Source: JBEGQX01 sp041180805
GTDB taxonomy: Bacteria; Planctomycetota; Planctomycetia; Gemmatales; Gemmataceae
Length of the DNA: 31,994 bases
NCBI GenBank assembly: GCA_041180805.1
Contig: JBEGQX010000363.1
Location: 1-31,994, forward strand
Direction of reading: 5' to 3'
Both the position numbers and the translations under genes were made by a program. Position 1 is the stretch's first letter. Each line of letters starts with the position of its first letter. The notes beneath the pieces were generated by a model that searched no databases, was not told where the DNA came from, and worked only from the letters and a program-made list of their open reading frames with translations. This document shows positions 24,701 through 31,994 of the stretch, piece after piece.

Positions 24701-25088
24701 CGGTCTGGTGAAAAAGAATTCCATCATTCTTGTGGATTGCGCAAATCAATGTCGCGCTGGTGGCTCCAATGCCACCGAAGCAATGATCACCGCCGGCGCA
24801 ACGCGCCTACGGCCGATTATCATGACATCTCTTGCGACCATTGCAGGAGTATTACCACTTGCACTGGGTTTCGGTGCCGGGGCCGAGAACCGTGGCCCTC
24901 TCGCCCGATGCGTTGTGGGTGGGATTTTTCTCTCCACCATGGTCACGCTGGTGGTTGTCCCTTGCTTTTATGTACTGCTTGAGAAAATCAGAATATGGCT
25001 GGATTCCACCAGAAACCCCAGTGGCGAAAGCTTAAGTTCCATCTCCCAATCAAGACCCGAATCCAGGGAACTGACATTATCCAGTTGA
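21747..25088 (+). CDS. RND efflux pump, first of tandem pair (AcrB/MdtB family)
   Basis: This 1113-residue proton-driven inner-membrane pump has the classic two-half RND fold, about 12 helices with two large periplasmic loops. The proton-relay residues are intact: the Asp pair in SVGVVVDDAILVLENIY (TM4) and the Lys in AGLVKKNSIILVDCANQ (TM10). The region between TM6 and TM7 (about residues 490-555) is longer than usual and contains extra hydrophobic stretches (FNLCWWTLDRFVINPFLVVPTSF). A further insert (VPEKLTKVTGTNKITIKPIG) follows TM7. It overlaps the adaptor gene by 4 nt and lies 7 bp before the second pump, so the two may form a mixed trimer as in MdtBC. The substrate is unknown. Confidence 0.93.
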   Translation: MTLSDLSIKNRVFAVMISAALLVFGGIAYRGLGISQFPELDFPVVSINTVREAASPEIMDYDVTDIIEDAVSSVEGIDYIQSQSLQGSAVTTVFFQLHRNIDAAMQDVQNAVSSAMNRLPTDIDPPIISKVNFNKFPIIWLGVHGQKPLHEINRFVDDILKQQIQTIPGCGGVMYGGLRPRNMRIWVDQEKLDSFRLDALDVFRALQGEHVEKPAGYLKGERREINVRLMGEAKSPEEFAKLPILSKPDGTIIRLGDVAVVEDGMTDRRSFARFNKEVTVGVGVMRATGANVVQVCEEVKRRLPALRALAPEGVEIGISTDFSLFIKDDIEEVKHSLFLGIVLTAIVALMFLGSIGSTLNVCISIPVSMMGTFVVMKYCGFTLNFMTLLGLSLSVGVVVDDAILVLENIYRRMETGESRLQAAIHGSNEISFAALASTLAIVAIFIPVAFMEGVVGQFFFQFGITVTVAVLISLVVSLTITPMLSSIFLTLHHEILRKPVKLKGYISFFLNAFNLCWWTLDRFVINPFLVVPTSFVMNLCEKAYKAILPKALKFPILVLNIALIFASSMSVLLVGATIPVPEKLTKVTGTNKITIKPIGNELVPSEDQNRFVVSVICPVGVSIDYVEEMIGKSENVLLNLRDPASEDEIIASLFSSISIRPGMLISEGVIFVRLVPIEQRSLTQNQIIQDVRRKLASIPGFRPIVLDLSTQGFTPTRGFPIDFALQGPDWDTVVKYSEAVRLRLIEAGFVTDVNTDYRPGMPEQHLTPDRDKASELEIPVRKLAFLLNVAFGGMRNGRFTDRDKRYDVRMRLLESQRDTPDLLNKLHIRPELPLSTGANPPTIPVQDVSSNKTISTLPMINRYNHLRKVELTANMAPGISQGEAIARAREIAENVRLEMELPTSYRSVQLGNAKAMQQTINSMWRSLAFGFVVAYMILGIQFNSFVHPFTVLWAVPFGVTGGLIVLWASGDTLNLMSMIGLVLLAGLVKKNSIILVDCANQCRAGGSNATEAMITAGATRLRPIIMTSLATIAGVLPLALGFGAGAENRGPLARCVVGGIFLSTMVTLVVVPCFYVLLEKIRIWLDSTRNPSGESLSSISQSRPESRELTLSS

Positions 25089-25095
25089 GGCCAGG

Positions 25096-28000
25096 ATGAA
25101 TCTTCCCGCATTAAGCATCAAAAATCCGGTATTTGCAGTCATGGTTTCTGCCGCCATGATTGTTTTTGGCTGGCTAGGCTATCAGGGACTGGGTGTAAGT
25201 CAGTTTCCCGAAATTGATTTTCCAGTGGTAAGTATTGCCATCAGCAGGGAATCGGCTTCGCCCGACATCATGGATGGGGACATCACAGATGTTGTGGAAG
25301 ACGCGGTAGCCAGCGTGGAAGGCGTGGACTATATCATGTCGCGAAGCATGGAGGGAATAAGCCTTGTTACTGTTTATTTCCGGCTGGAAAGAAACATTGA
25401 TGTGGCGATGCAAGACATTCAAAATGCTGTGAGCGCCGCTAGAAGACGCCTGCCAGTGGATATTGACCCCCCTGTTATCACAAAGGTCAATCCAAACAAT
25501 ATGCCGGTTATGTGGCTAACTTTATCTGGCTCGGCTCCCCTCCATCGAATCAGTGATTTTGCTGAAAAGGAACTCAAGCAGGAAATCGCGGCAATTCCTG
25601 AGGTCGGCGGTGTCCAGTTCGCAGGGCTTCAGGCTAGGTCTGTAAGAATATGGGTTGACAGGGATAAGCTGCGAAGCTTCAACCTGGCCGCGGACGATAT
25701 AAAGCAGGCCATTTCCAGACAACACGCTGAACTTCCAGCAGGCTACATCCAAAGCAAAATGGTGGAATTCAATCTACGAACCATGGGAGAGGCATATTCC
25801 ATTGATGAATTCAAAAAACTTCTTGTCACTCAACGGAACGGTCAACAAATCCTTCTGGAAGACCTTGCTGTTATTGAGGATGGATTGGAAGACAGGCGAA
25901 GTCTAGCAAGATTCAACCGTTTACCTGCGATTGCAGTGGGGATTCGCAAGGCAATTGGGGGAAACCTTGTTGCGCTTTGCGAAAACATAAAAAGAGAAGT
26001 TCCCCGACTTAAGAAAATGCTTCCCCCCGGCGTGGAACTACATATACCGGTAGACACCTCTCTGTTCGTCCGGGAAAACATCGAGGAATTGAAACTCACC
26101 CTGATATTGGGTGTGGGCCTGACAGCTTTTGTTTGCTTTTTATTTCTAGGATCTATTGGAACCACGCTTAACATATGCCTCTCGATTCCCACTTCTCTTA
26201 TTGGCACCTTCTTTGTGGTGAATTACGGCATTAAACTAATTGGGTGGCCCCCTTTCACCATCAATCTGATGACTCTTTTAGGCTTGTCGCTTTCGGTAGG
26301 TGTGGTGGTGGATGATGCCATTCTGGTTCTGGAAAACATTTACCGCCTTCGTGAAAAAGGCTTAAGCAGACTGGAAGCCGCGCTTCAAGGCGCGGGGGAA
26401 ATCAGTTTTGCCGCAATTGCTGCCACCTTTTCCATTGTCGCTATCTTTATGCCTGTGGCTTTCATGTCCGGAACTATCGGAAGGTTTTTCTTTCAATTTG
26501 GTGTGACGGTAAGTGTTGCCGTACTTCTTTCTCTAATTTGCGCTCTAACGCTAACCCCAATGTTAAGTGCATTCTTTTTAAAGCTGGCTCATGAAGAGGA
26601 GAAACGCCCCAGACCAATGCCTTGGATACTTGCCATCATTCTTGGAGTATTCGTTGGAGCTATATCCTTTGGGTCAAAGATGTTTTTTCAGGGAGCCCCT
26701 TTATTACAACCTTGGGTGCACCCGGTAATAAGCCTATTAGATGTTATTCAAACTACAGTGCCCCAAATATCAAATTTAAAATCTTCCATTACAGCTTTTG
26801 GTTTCTGGAAAACCAATGCCATTGAAATTGCAATGGAATGCATTCCATTCGTTATCATCTTCCGATATTTCAAAACCCTTATTTGGGCGGCACACCTCTT
26901 CATCTTAAAACCACTTCTTTTAAAACCAACCGACTGGTTTCTGGAATTGATCACAAAGTTTTATGGTTGGTTGCTAAAGTGGTCACTCCGGTATAGCAGT
27001 GTGGTTTTAATGATTGGCCTCTTAATGGCCGGAGCTACAGTCACATTTTTGATGAGTGGAACTCTTGGGCAGGAACTTGTTCCAAGCGAAGACCAGAGCA
27101 GACTTCTGGTTCATGTCATTTGTCCCGTGGGAGCCAGCATCGAGGAAATTGGGAATCTGCTGGCAAAATGCGAGACAAAATTAGCAGACAGGAATGATGT
27201 CGCTGGTATTATGACTGCCGTTGCGACAGAATCGGGACTGCTAATGAATGAGGCAGACATTTTTGTGCAATTAGTGCCCAAGAACGACAGACCTTTAACC
27301 CAACAACAACTGGTTCCCATCATCAGGAAGGAGCTTTCGGAAATAGAGGATGTAAAGATTTCCGTTAGGGATCAATCAACCGAAGGATTTACAGCACAGC
27401 GTGGAGATCCGATTGATTTTTCGATTCAAGGCGACTGGAAAGCTCTTCCCGACCTTGCAAGAAAAATTGTGGACGGAATGTCCAACGCTTCGGGCAAAAA
27501 TAATGCTCCGCTTTTAATGGATATCGACATGGATTACCGCCCCGGTATGCCAGAAGTCCAGGTTCGTCCGGATCGCGAAAAATTAGCGCTATTGGGCCTG
27601 CCGGTCTCCCGTTTGGCAGAAAGCATAAGCCTGCTGGTCGGAGGCGAACGGGTCGGAAGATTTACAGACAAAGGCCGAAGATACGATGTGCGGGTTAGGT
27701 TTCAGGAGCAAGAAAGAGCATCCCCGGACAACATTCTATTAATGACACTCCGATCAGGTGATAACAAATTGGTTACTGTAGAAGATGTTGTTTCGGAACT
27801 CGCCATGGTTTCCACCTTACCAGTCATCAATCGATACAACCATCAACGAAAAATAGAGATCACCGCCAACACCGCCGAGGGTGTTTCACAGGGTGAAGCC
27901 ATCGCAAGATGCAAGGATATTGCCACCAAACTGCTTCCGGATCACGTTTCACTGGTAGAATTGGGAAATGCAAGCGCTCTGAAAGAAACCATGACAAGCC

Positions 28001-28530
28001 TCATATTTGCACTTTTACTTGGTATTGTTGTCGCCTACATGATTCTGGGAGTGCAGTTTAATTCTTTTATACACCCTCTTACCGTTCTACTGGCCATGCC
28101 ATTTGCGGTAACCGGAGCATTGGTTACCCTTTGGTTTACCAATGATACGATCAACATGATGAGCATGATCGGACTAATTCTTTTAATGGGCCTTGTTAAA
28201 AAGAATTCCATCATACTTGTGGATTACACAAATCAGCTAAGAGAACAGGGAATGACTGTGGAAGAGGCGCTAATTAATGCCTGCCCCGTAAGACTTAGAC
28301 CCATTTTAATGACTTCTATCGCCACGGTGGCGGGTGCTATTCCTGCTGCAATTGGAATTGGCCCTGGAGCAGAAACACGATCTCCCATGGCAAGGGCTAT
28401 CATTGGGGGAATTCTTGTTTCCACTGCAGTGACCCTGTTTCTTGTTCCGGCGTTTTACCTTTTTGTTGAGAAAACTAGAGCTTTTTCAAGCAAGCTGGCA
28501 CGCAGTCCAGAATCAAGTGATTTAAAATAG
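25096..28530 (+). CDS. RND efflux pump, second of tandem pair (AcrB/MdtC family)
   Basis: This 1144-residue paralogue of the preceding pump shares its N-terminus (LSIKN-VFAVM) and intact relay residues: the Asp pair in VGVVVDDAILVLENIY and the Lys in MGLVKKNSIILVDYTNQ. The TM6-TM7 linker (about 497-635) is roughly 130 residues, well beyond the usual 40 or so. It holds two to three extra hydrophobic segments (around WILAIILGVFVGAISFG and AIEIAMECIPFVIIF), so extra membrane helices are likely. GAGG-type bases precede ATG 25096. It is the last clear efflux gene of the operon and ends 5 bp before the helicase gene. Confidence 0.93.
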   Translation: MNLPALSIKNPVFAVMVSAAMIVFGWLGYQGLGVSQFPEIDFPVVSIAISRESASPDIMDGDITDVVEDAVASVEGVDYIMSRSMEGISLVTVYFRLERNIDVAMQDIQNAVSAARRRLPVDIDPPVITKVNPNNMPVMWLTLSGSAPLHRISDFAEKELKQEIAAIPEVGGVQFAGLQARSVRIWVDRDKLRSFNLAADDIKQAISRQHAELPAGYIQSKMVEFNLRTMGEAYSIDEFKKLLVTQRNGQQILLEDLAVIEDGLEDRRSLARFNRLPAIAVGIRKAIGGNLVALCENIKREVPRLKKMLPPGVELHIPVDTSLFVRENIEELKLTLILGVGLTAFVCFLFLGSIGTTLNICLSIPTSLIGTFFVVNYGIKLIGWPPFTINLMTLLGLSLSVGVVVDDAILVLENIYRLREKGLSRLEAALQGAGEISFAAIAATFSIVAIFMPVAFMSGTIGRFFFQFGVTVSVAVLLSLICALTLTPMLSAFFLKLAHEEEKRPRPMPWILAIILGVFVGAISFGSKMFFQGAPLLQPWVHPVISLLDVIQTTVPQISNLKSSITAFGFWKTNAIEIAMECIPFVIIFRYFKTLIWAAHLFILKPLLLKPTDWFLELITKFYGWLLKWSLRYSSVVLMIGLLMAGATVTFLMSGTLGQELVPSEDQSRLLVHVICPVGASIEEIGNLLAKCETKLADRNDVAGIMTAVATESGLLMNEADIFVQLVPKNDRPLTQQQLVPIIRKELSEIEDVKISVRDQSTEGFTAQRGDPIDFSIQGDWKALPDLARKIVDGMSNASGKNNAPLLMDIDMDYRPGMPEVQVRPDREKLALLGLPVSRLAESISLLVGGERVGRFTDKGRRYDVRVRFQEQERASPDNILLMTLRSGDNKLVTVEDVVSELAMVSTLPVINRYNHQRKIEITANTAEGVSQGEAIARCKDIATKLLPDHVSLVELGNASALKETMTSLIFALLLGIVVAYMILGVQFNSFIHPLTVLLAMPFAVTGALVTLWFTNDTINMMSMIGLILLMGLVKKNSIILVDYTNQLREQGMTVEEALINACPVRLRPILMTSIATVAGAIPAAIGIGPGAETRSPMARAIIGGILVSTAVTLFLVPAFYLFVEKTRAFSSKLARSPESSDLK

Positions 28531-28535
28531 TTAAC

Positions 28536-29936
28536 ATGCAATCTGAACCAGGGATGGAATCAACAAACGAAATTCAAATCAGGTTTCTGGATGGAACCCT
28601 GCTGATAACCGGGCTTGCTGAAGATACAGCTTCCCGAATCCCCTTCCTTGTTTATGACAAAAGAGTGAGTGCATTTCGAGCTGAGGCAATCCATTATCGG
28701 GAACTGGTGGAACTTTTTGTAAACGAAAAGGTTGTTTACAAAGATAATGCCAAGGAATATGTGCCTTATCGGCTTGAATTAAAAGATTCACGAAAACCAT
28801 TTGCCTACCAAAACGAAGCTTTGGAATCCTGGTGGAAAGCAAGGGGCCGTGGGGTAGTCATTCTCCCCACCGGAACGGGCAAAACCTTCCTCGCAATACT
28901 GGCTATTTGGAAATCCACCAGGCCAACCATGGTTATCACTCCAACCATAGATTTAATGAATCAATGGTATCAGGTTTTGGAAGCAGCTTTCCAAGTTCCA
29001 GTGGGAATGATTGGTGGTGGCAGCCATGATCTAAAACCGCTTACGGTTACAACGTATGATTCGGCCCATATCCATTTGGGAAAGTGGGGCAATAAGGCTG
29101 GTTTGGTGGTTTTTGATGAATGCCACCACCTTCCTGGCCCCATATATTCCACCATTGCAAGAGGCAGTTTGGCCCCTTATCGCCTGGGCTTGTCAGCCAC
29201 CCCGGAAAGGAGTGACGGCCAGGAAACATTGCTGGACGAGTTGATTGGCCCCATCTGTTTTCGAAAAGAGATTGGCGAGTTCACAGGGGAATTCCTAGCG
29301 AACTACGAATCAAAAAGGGTATTCGTCGAATTGGAACCGTCCGAAGCAACCACCTATCAAGAATCCAGAAAAACCTATCGTGATTATTTGAACCGTAAGG
29401 GTATAAATTTAGGCATGCCAAATGGCTGGGAAAGGTTCTTGTTCGAGGGTGGCAGGTCAGAAGAGGGACGCAAAGCTATCGAAGCATTCCGACTCCAGAA
29501 AAAAATTGCGTTTCATGCCGAGGCAAAAATAGAAAAACTCAAAGAATTACTTCTGCAGCATCGGGAAGACCCGAGCATTATTTTCTGTTCAGATAACCAA
29601 AAAGTTTACGAAATATCCCGCAAGCTTCTCATTCCTGCGATCACCCACGAAACCAAGGCTCGAGAAAGACGCGGAATCCTTGAAAGATTCAAATCAGGCA
29701 TCTTTTCCGCCATCGTCACAAACAAGGTATTAAACGAAGGAGTGGATGTTCCCAGCGCCAGGGTTGGAATCATCCTTTCAGGATCAGGAACAGTTCGAGA
29801 ACACGTACAAAGGCTAGGAAGAATACTTAGAAAACACAAAGACAAGGAAGCTGTTTTGTACGAGATCATCACCCGAAACACATCGGAAGAATATACATCC
29901 GACAGGCGGAGACAGCACGATGCTTACCGTCAGTGA
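28536..29936 (+). CDS. XPB-like superfamily 2 DNA helicase
   Basis: This 466-residue protein matches archaeal/bacterial XPB helicases. The N-terminal damage-recognition-like domain (about 12-80) shows IQIRFLDGTLLITG and the YDKRVSAFRAEAIHYREL pattern. The RecA-like domain 1 has Walker A PTGTGKT (111-117), DECHH (194-198) and SATPER (220-225). The thumb region (about 270-330) is followed by RecA domain 2, ending in VQRLGRILRKH (motif VI). After SATPER the archaeal RED motif reads RSD here. The family opens DNA 3' to 5' for repair or transcription. The 17-nt overlap with the Bax1-type nuclease gene implies a joint helicase-nuclease machine. ATG 28554 is an alternative start. It may be read through from the RND operon. 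Confidence 0.92.
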   Translation: MQSEPGMESTNEIQIRFLDGTLLITGLAEDTASRIPFLVYDKRVSAFRAEAIHYRELVELFVNEKVVYKDNAKEYVPYRLELKDSRKPFAYQNEALESWWKARGRGVVILPTGTGKTFLAILAIWKSTRPTMVITPTIDLMNQWYQVLEAAFQVPVGMIGGGSHDLKPLTVTTYDSAHIHLGKWGNKAGLVVFDECHHLPGPIYSTIARGSLAPYRLGLSATPERSDGQETLLDELIGPICFRKEIGEFTGEFLANYESKRVFVELEPSEATTYQESRKTYRDYLNRKGINLGMPNGWERFLFEGGRSEEGRKAIEAFRLQKKIAFHAEAKIEKLKELLLQHREDPSIIFCSDNQKVYEISRKLLIPAITHETKARERRGILERFKSGIFSAIVTNKVLNEGVDVPSARVGIILSGSGTVREHVQRLGRILRKHKDKEAVLYEIITRNTSEEYTSDRRRQHDAYRQ

Positions 29937-31143
29937 CATATCCGCAAGAATTTCCAAAGGCCATGTTCAATTATCCTATTTGGAACATCAACATCCTGTT
30001 TGGTCAAGGCTTGCAAATTGGTTACTGGAAACGATCCGGCAAGAAGCTGGGAATAAACTTTCTACAATTTCAGCCACCCTGGAAGATTGTCGGTTTCCTG
30101 TTCCGGACCAAAAGATTTACGCTGCCCTTTGCAAAATCTTATTGGATGCCTGCACATTCAGTGAATCCAAAACCGATGATCTGCCTTTGCTAAGAGAAAA
30201 GGTTTTCACCCTTGCAACCCAGGAAAGAAAAAAGGGGAATTTACCGACAGAAGCTGAAACCAGAACTCGAATTTTCAATACTGCATTCAATGAATTGCAA
30301 TTAGATTGCGATACCGGTGAAGACCTACTTTATGCGGACTTGGAAACTGAAAGAAAACTTCTCAAGGGCCCCAACTGGAATCCTGAAAGATTTTTGCAAA
30401 GGTATAATATTGGGTTGGCTCAAGCTGTAATGCTACAGGCCAAAAAGGTAAAACTTCAACTTCCGGGAGCAACTCCTCAGATTAAGATTCGGCAGCTTGT
30501 CCGGTGGCTTAACTTTCGAAGACTTTTATTTACCGCAACAAAAAATAATGAAGGAGATTGGAACTTTGAACTGGATGGCCCATTAAGCCTGTTCAGATCA
30601 ACAACCAAATATGGCTTGCAATTGGCGCTACTACTTCCCGCAGTGCTACTTCAAAAAGAATTTGAATTGGAAGCCGAATTAACGTGGGGCAAAAAAAACA
30701 CACGGGCCTTTCTCCACATTTCCAGCAACGATGGCTTGGTTTCACATCTGGATGACGAAGGAATCTACAAGCCTCCTGAACATATCGCGCTCATGGATCA
30801 TTTTAAAAAGAAAGTGCGAAACTTGGACATCAGCGATGAGATTGGAGACATGGAATCAATCACCGGGTTGATGGTTCCGGATTTTATCATTAAGGATTCC
30901 AAAACAGGAAAAACCATTGGCGTTGAAATACTTTGGGCTTGGAACCAGGAAACACTCACAAAAAAAACCGAACAACTTAGTAAGTCAAAAGAGTTCCCAT
31001 ATATTCTTGCAATTCATGAAAAAGGCAATCTTGGGGAAACAAAGATTCTCGAAGAGACAACCCGGAACATTATTTGGTTTAAAAGCAGCCCCCAAGTAAA
31101 ACAACTTGCAGATCTGGCAACCACCCTAATGAGTTGCATTTAA
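29920..31143 (+). CDS. DUF790/Bax1-type nuclease (XPB partner)
   Basis: This 407-residue protein begins with the family pattern of MLTVSDISARISKGHVQLSYL, then an alpha-helical region. It ends in a restriction-endonuclease-like fold: VPDFII gives Asp321 and IGVEILWAW gives Glu336, followed by a Lys-rich helix (TLTKKTEQLSK). These match a PD-(D/E)xK core in which the usual Lys after the Glu is not in place. Archaeal Bax1 binds XPB and cuts DNA beside the bubble that XPB opens. The overlapping gene pair is strong evidence that the two work together here too. Its stop codon overlaps that of the convergent trpE gene, so no 3' leader exists. Confidence 0.88.
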   Translation: MLTVSDISARISKGHVQLSYLEHQHPVWSRLANWLLETIRQEAGNKLSTISATLEDCRFPVPDQKIYAALCKILLDACTFSESKTDDLPLLREKVFTLATQERKKGNLPTEAETRTRIFNTAFNELQLDCDTGEDLLYADLETERKLLKGPNWNPERFLQRYNIGLAQAVMLQAKKVKLQLPGATPQIKIRQLVRWLNFRRLLFTATKNNEGDWNFELDGPLSLFRSTTKYGLQLALLLPAVLLQKEFELEAELTWGKKNTRAFLHISSNDGLVSHLDDEGIYKPPEHIALMDHFKKKVRNLDISDEIGDMESITGLMVPDFIIKDSKTGKTIGVEILWAWNQETLTKKTEQLSKSKEFPYILAIHEKGNLGETKILEETTRNIIWFKSSPQVKQLADLATTLMSCI

Positions 31144-31994
31144 AGCTGTTTTTCAGCAATTTCGATGGCTCTCAACAACCCACGGGCTTTGTTCAAGGTC
31201 TCTTCGTATTCCTTGGCAGGGTCACTATCCGCAACCACTCCAGCACCGGCCTGGAGATAAGCTTTGCCATCCATCAAAACCATGGTTCGCAGGGCAATAC
31301 AGGTATCCATATTCCCTGAAAAATCGATGTAACCAACCGCCCCCCCATAAGGACCGCGTTTTTGAGGTTCAAGCTCATCGATCACTTCCATCGCCCTTAC
31401 CTTCGGTGCGCCACTTAAAGTCCCGGCAGGCAGACAAGCTTTCAATGCATCCAAAGCAGTCATATTTTTCCTTAATGTTCCTTCCACCGTGCTGCAAAGG
31501 TGCATAACGTGACTGTACTTTTCAACGGTCATCACATCCGTCAATCGGACTGAACCAAAATCGGCAATTCGGCCAACATCGTTTCTCCCAAGATCAACCA
31601 ACATGATGTGCTCGGCCCTTTCCTTGGGGTCGCCCACCAAATCTGCAGCCAGCTTTCTATCCTCTTCCTCGTTTGCACCCCTGGGGCGTGTTCCCGCCAA
31701 AGGACGAATGGTCACATTTCCCTCTTCTACCCGAACCATAATTTCGGGAGAACTTCCTATCAAATGCAGTTCCCCCATGCTCAAAAAAAACAGAAACGGG
31801 CTTGGATTAACAACCCTTAATGTTCTGTAAATATCCAGGGCCTTTGCGTTAGTTTTAGTCTCGAGCCGCTGGCTGATTACAACCTGAAAAATATCGCCTG
31901 CAAAAATATATTCCTTGCACTTTAAAACAGCTTTTTCAAACTGTTCCTTGCTGAAATTGGAGGAAAAAGCCTGCTGCACCGGTCCTTCCGGATG
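31140..31994 (-). CDS. trpE: Anthranilate synthase component I, C-terminal part (runs off window)
   Basis: About 284 residues of the chorismate-binding domain are visible; the N-terminal part lies beyond the right edge. The enzyme turns chorismate and ammonia into anthranilate, the first step to tryptophan. Family motifs present are PAGTLSGAPKVRAMEVIDELEP, GPYGGAVGYIDFSGNMDTCIALRTM and AGAGVVADSDPAKEYEET, together with SSPEIMV and RPLAGTRPRG. These separate it from PabB, although isochorismate and aminodeoxychorismate synthases share the fold. The frame is open to the last base of the window, and the GTG at 31979 is internal. It is convergent with the Bax1 gene, with overlapping stop codons at 31140-31143. 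Confidence 0.95.
   Translation of the reverse strand, partial: HPEGPVQQAFSSNFSKEQFEKAVLKCKEYIFAGDIFQVVISQRLETKTNAKALDIYRTLRVVNPSPFLFFLSMGELHLIGSSPEIMVRVEEGNVTIRPLAGTRPRGANEEEDRKLAADLVGDPKERAEHIMLVDLGRNDVGRIADFGSVRLTDVMTVEKYSHVMHLCSTVEGTLRKNMTALDALKACLPAGTLSGAPKVRAMEVIDELEPQKRGPYGGAVGYIDFSGNMDTCIALRTMVLMDGKAYLQAGAGVVADSDPAKEYEETLNKARGLLRAIEIAEKQL

Noticed and set aside
24515..24982. 155-residue plus-strand open frame
   Set aside because: It is a shifted-frame shadow of the first RND pump, whose TM10 Lys motif is read across this stretch.

Overview
The window looks like chromosomal DNA from a planctomycete, probably a moderate-GC member near the Gemmatales or Pirellulales. This rests on remembered family resemblances, not a search. 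The pointers are a very long TolC-like lipoprotein with an N-terminal SRRFYRNRADQEV-type signature, a planctomycete-style tyrosine recombinase C-terminus (HNLRSS...RWMGH...KHYAQ), and a DUF3309 miniprotein. Genes sit on both strands in short, tightly packed operons.

Left accessory region (1-2580). A 52-residue DUF3309 membrane miniprotein lies between two imperfect inverted copies of a 23-bp sequence (1-23 and 711-733). Next is an IS3-family element (about 831-2043, minus strand) with an A6G frameshift signal. Its transposase carries Tyr where the first catalytic Asp is expected. The element abuts the C-terminal fragment of a tyrosine recombinase, which lies about 120 bp from the 3' end of tRNA-Ser(GCU). 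This is the footprint of an old integrative element next to a tRNA.

Core region, minus strand (2649-12882). It holds a class I/II aminotransferase, an unrecognised 90-residue protein and a single-RRM RNA-binding protein with an RGG tail. The last two are each followed by a hairpin and T-run terminator. Then comes a five-gene run, transcribed leftward: TolC-like outer-membrane lipoprotein, MacA/HlyD-type adaptor, MacB/LolD-type ATPase, MacB/FtsX-type permease, purine nucleoside phosphorylase. Several neighbours overlap. It reads as a tripartite ABC export system with a nucleoside-salvage gene as its last member.

Plus-strand block (13058-18686). It holds an MDR oxidoreductase (enoyl reductase or quinone reductase type) with its own terminator, a lipoprotein resembling an M48 peptidase that has lost the HExxH histidines, and a complete RbsB-RbsA-RbsC type sugar importer. 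Ribose-phosphate pyrophosphokinase (minus) converges on the importer with one base between stop codons.

Regulated efflux locus (19741-28530). A TetR-family repressor gene is divergent from an operon encoding a lipoprotein adaptor and two tandem RND pumps. The gap holds a consensus-like promoter (TTGACA-N17-TATTCT) followed at once by a perfect 8-2-8 palindrome, the likely operator. No outer-membrane factor is in this operon. The TolC-like protein encoded at 9919-12882 is one candidate partner.

Right end (28536-31994). An XPB-like superfamily 2 helicase overlaps by 17 nt a DUF790/Bax1-type nuclease gene. This helicase-nuclease pair is best known from archaea and is the most interesting system here. 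It meets, stop codon over stop codon, the 3' part of trpE (minus), which runs off the window.
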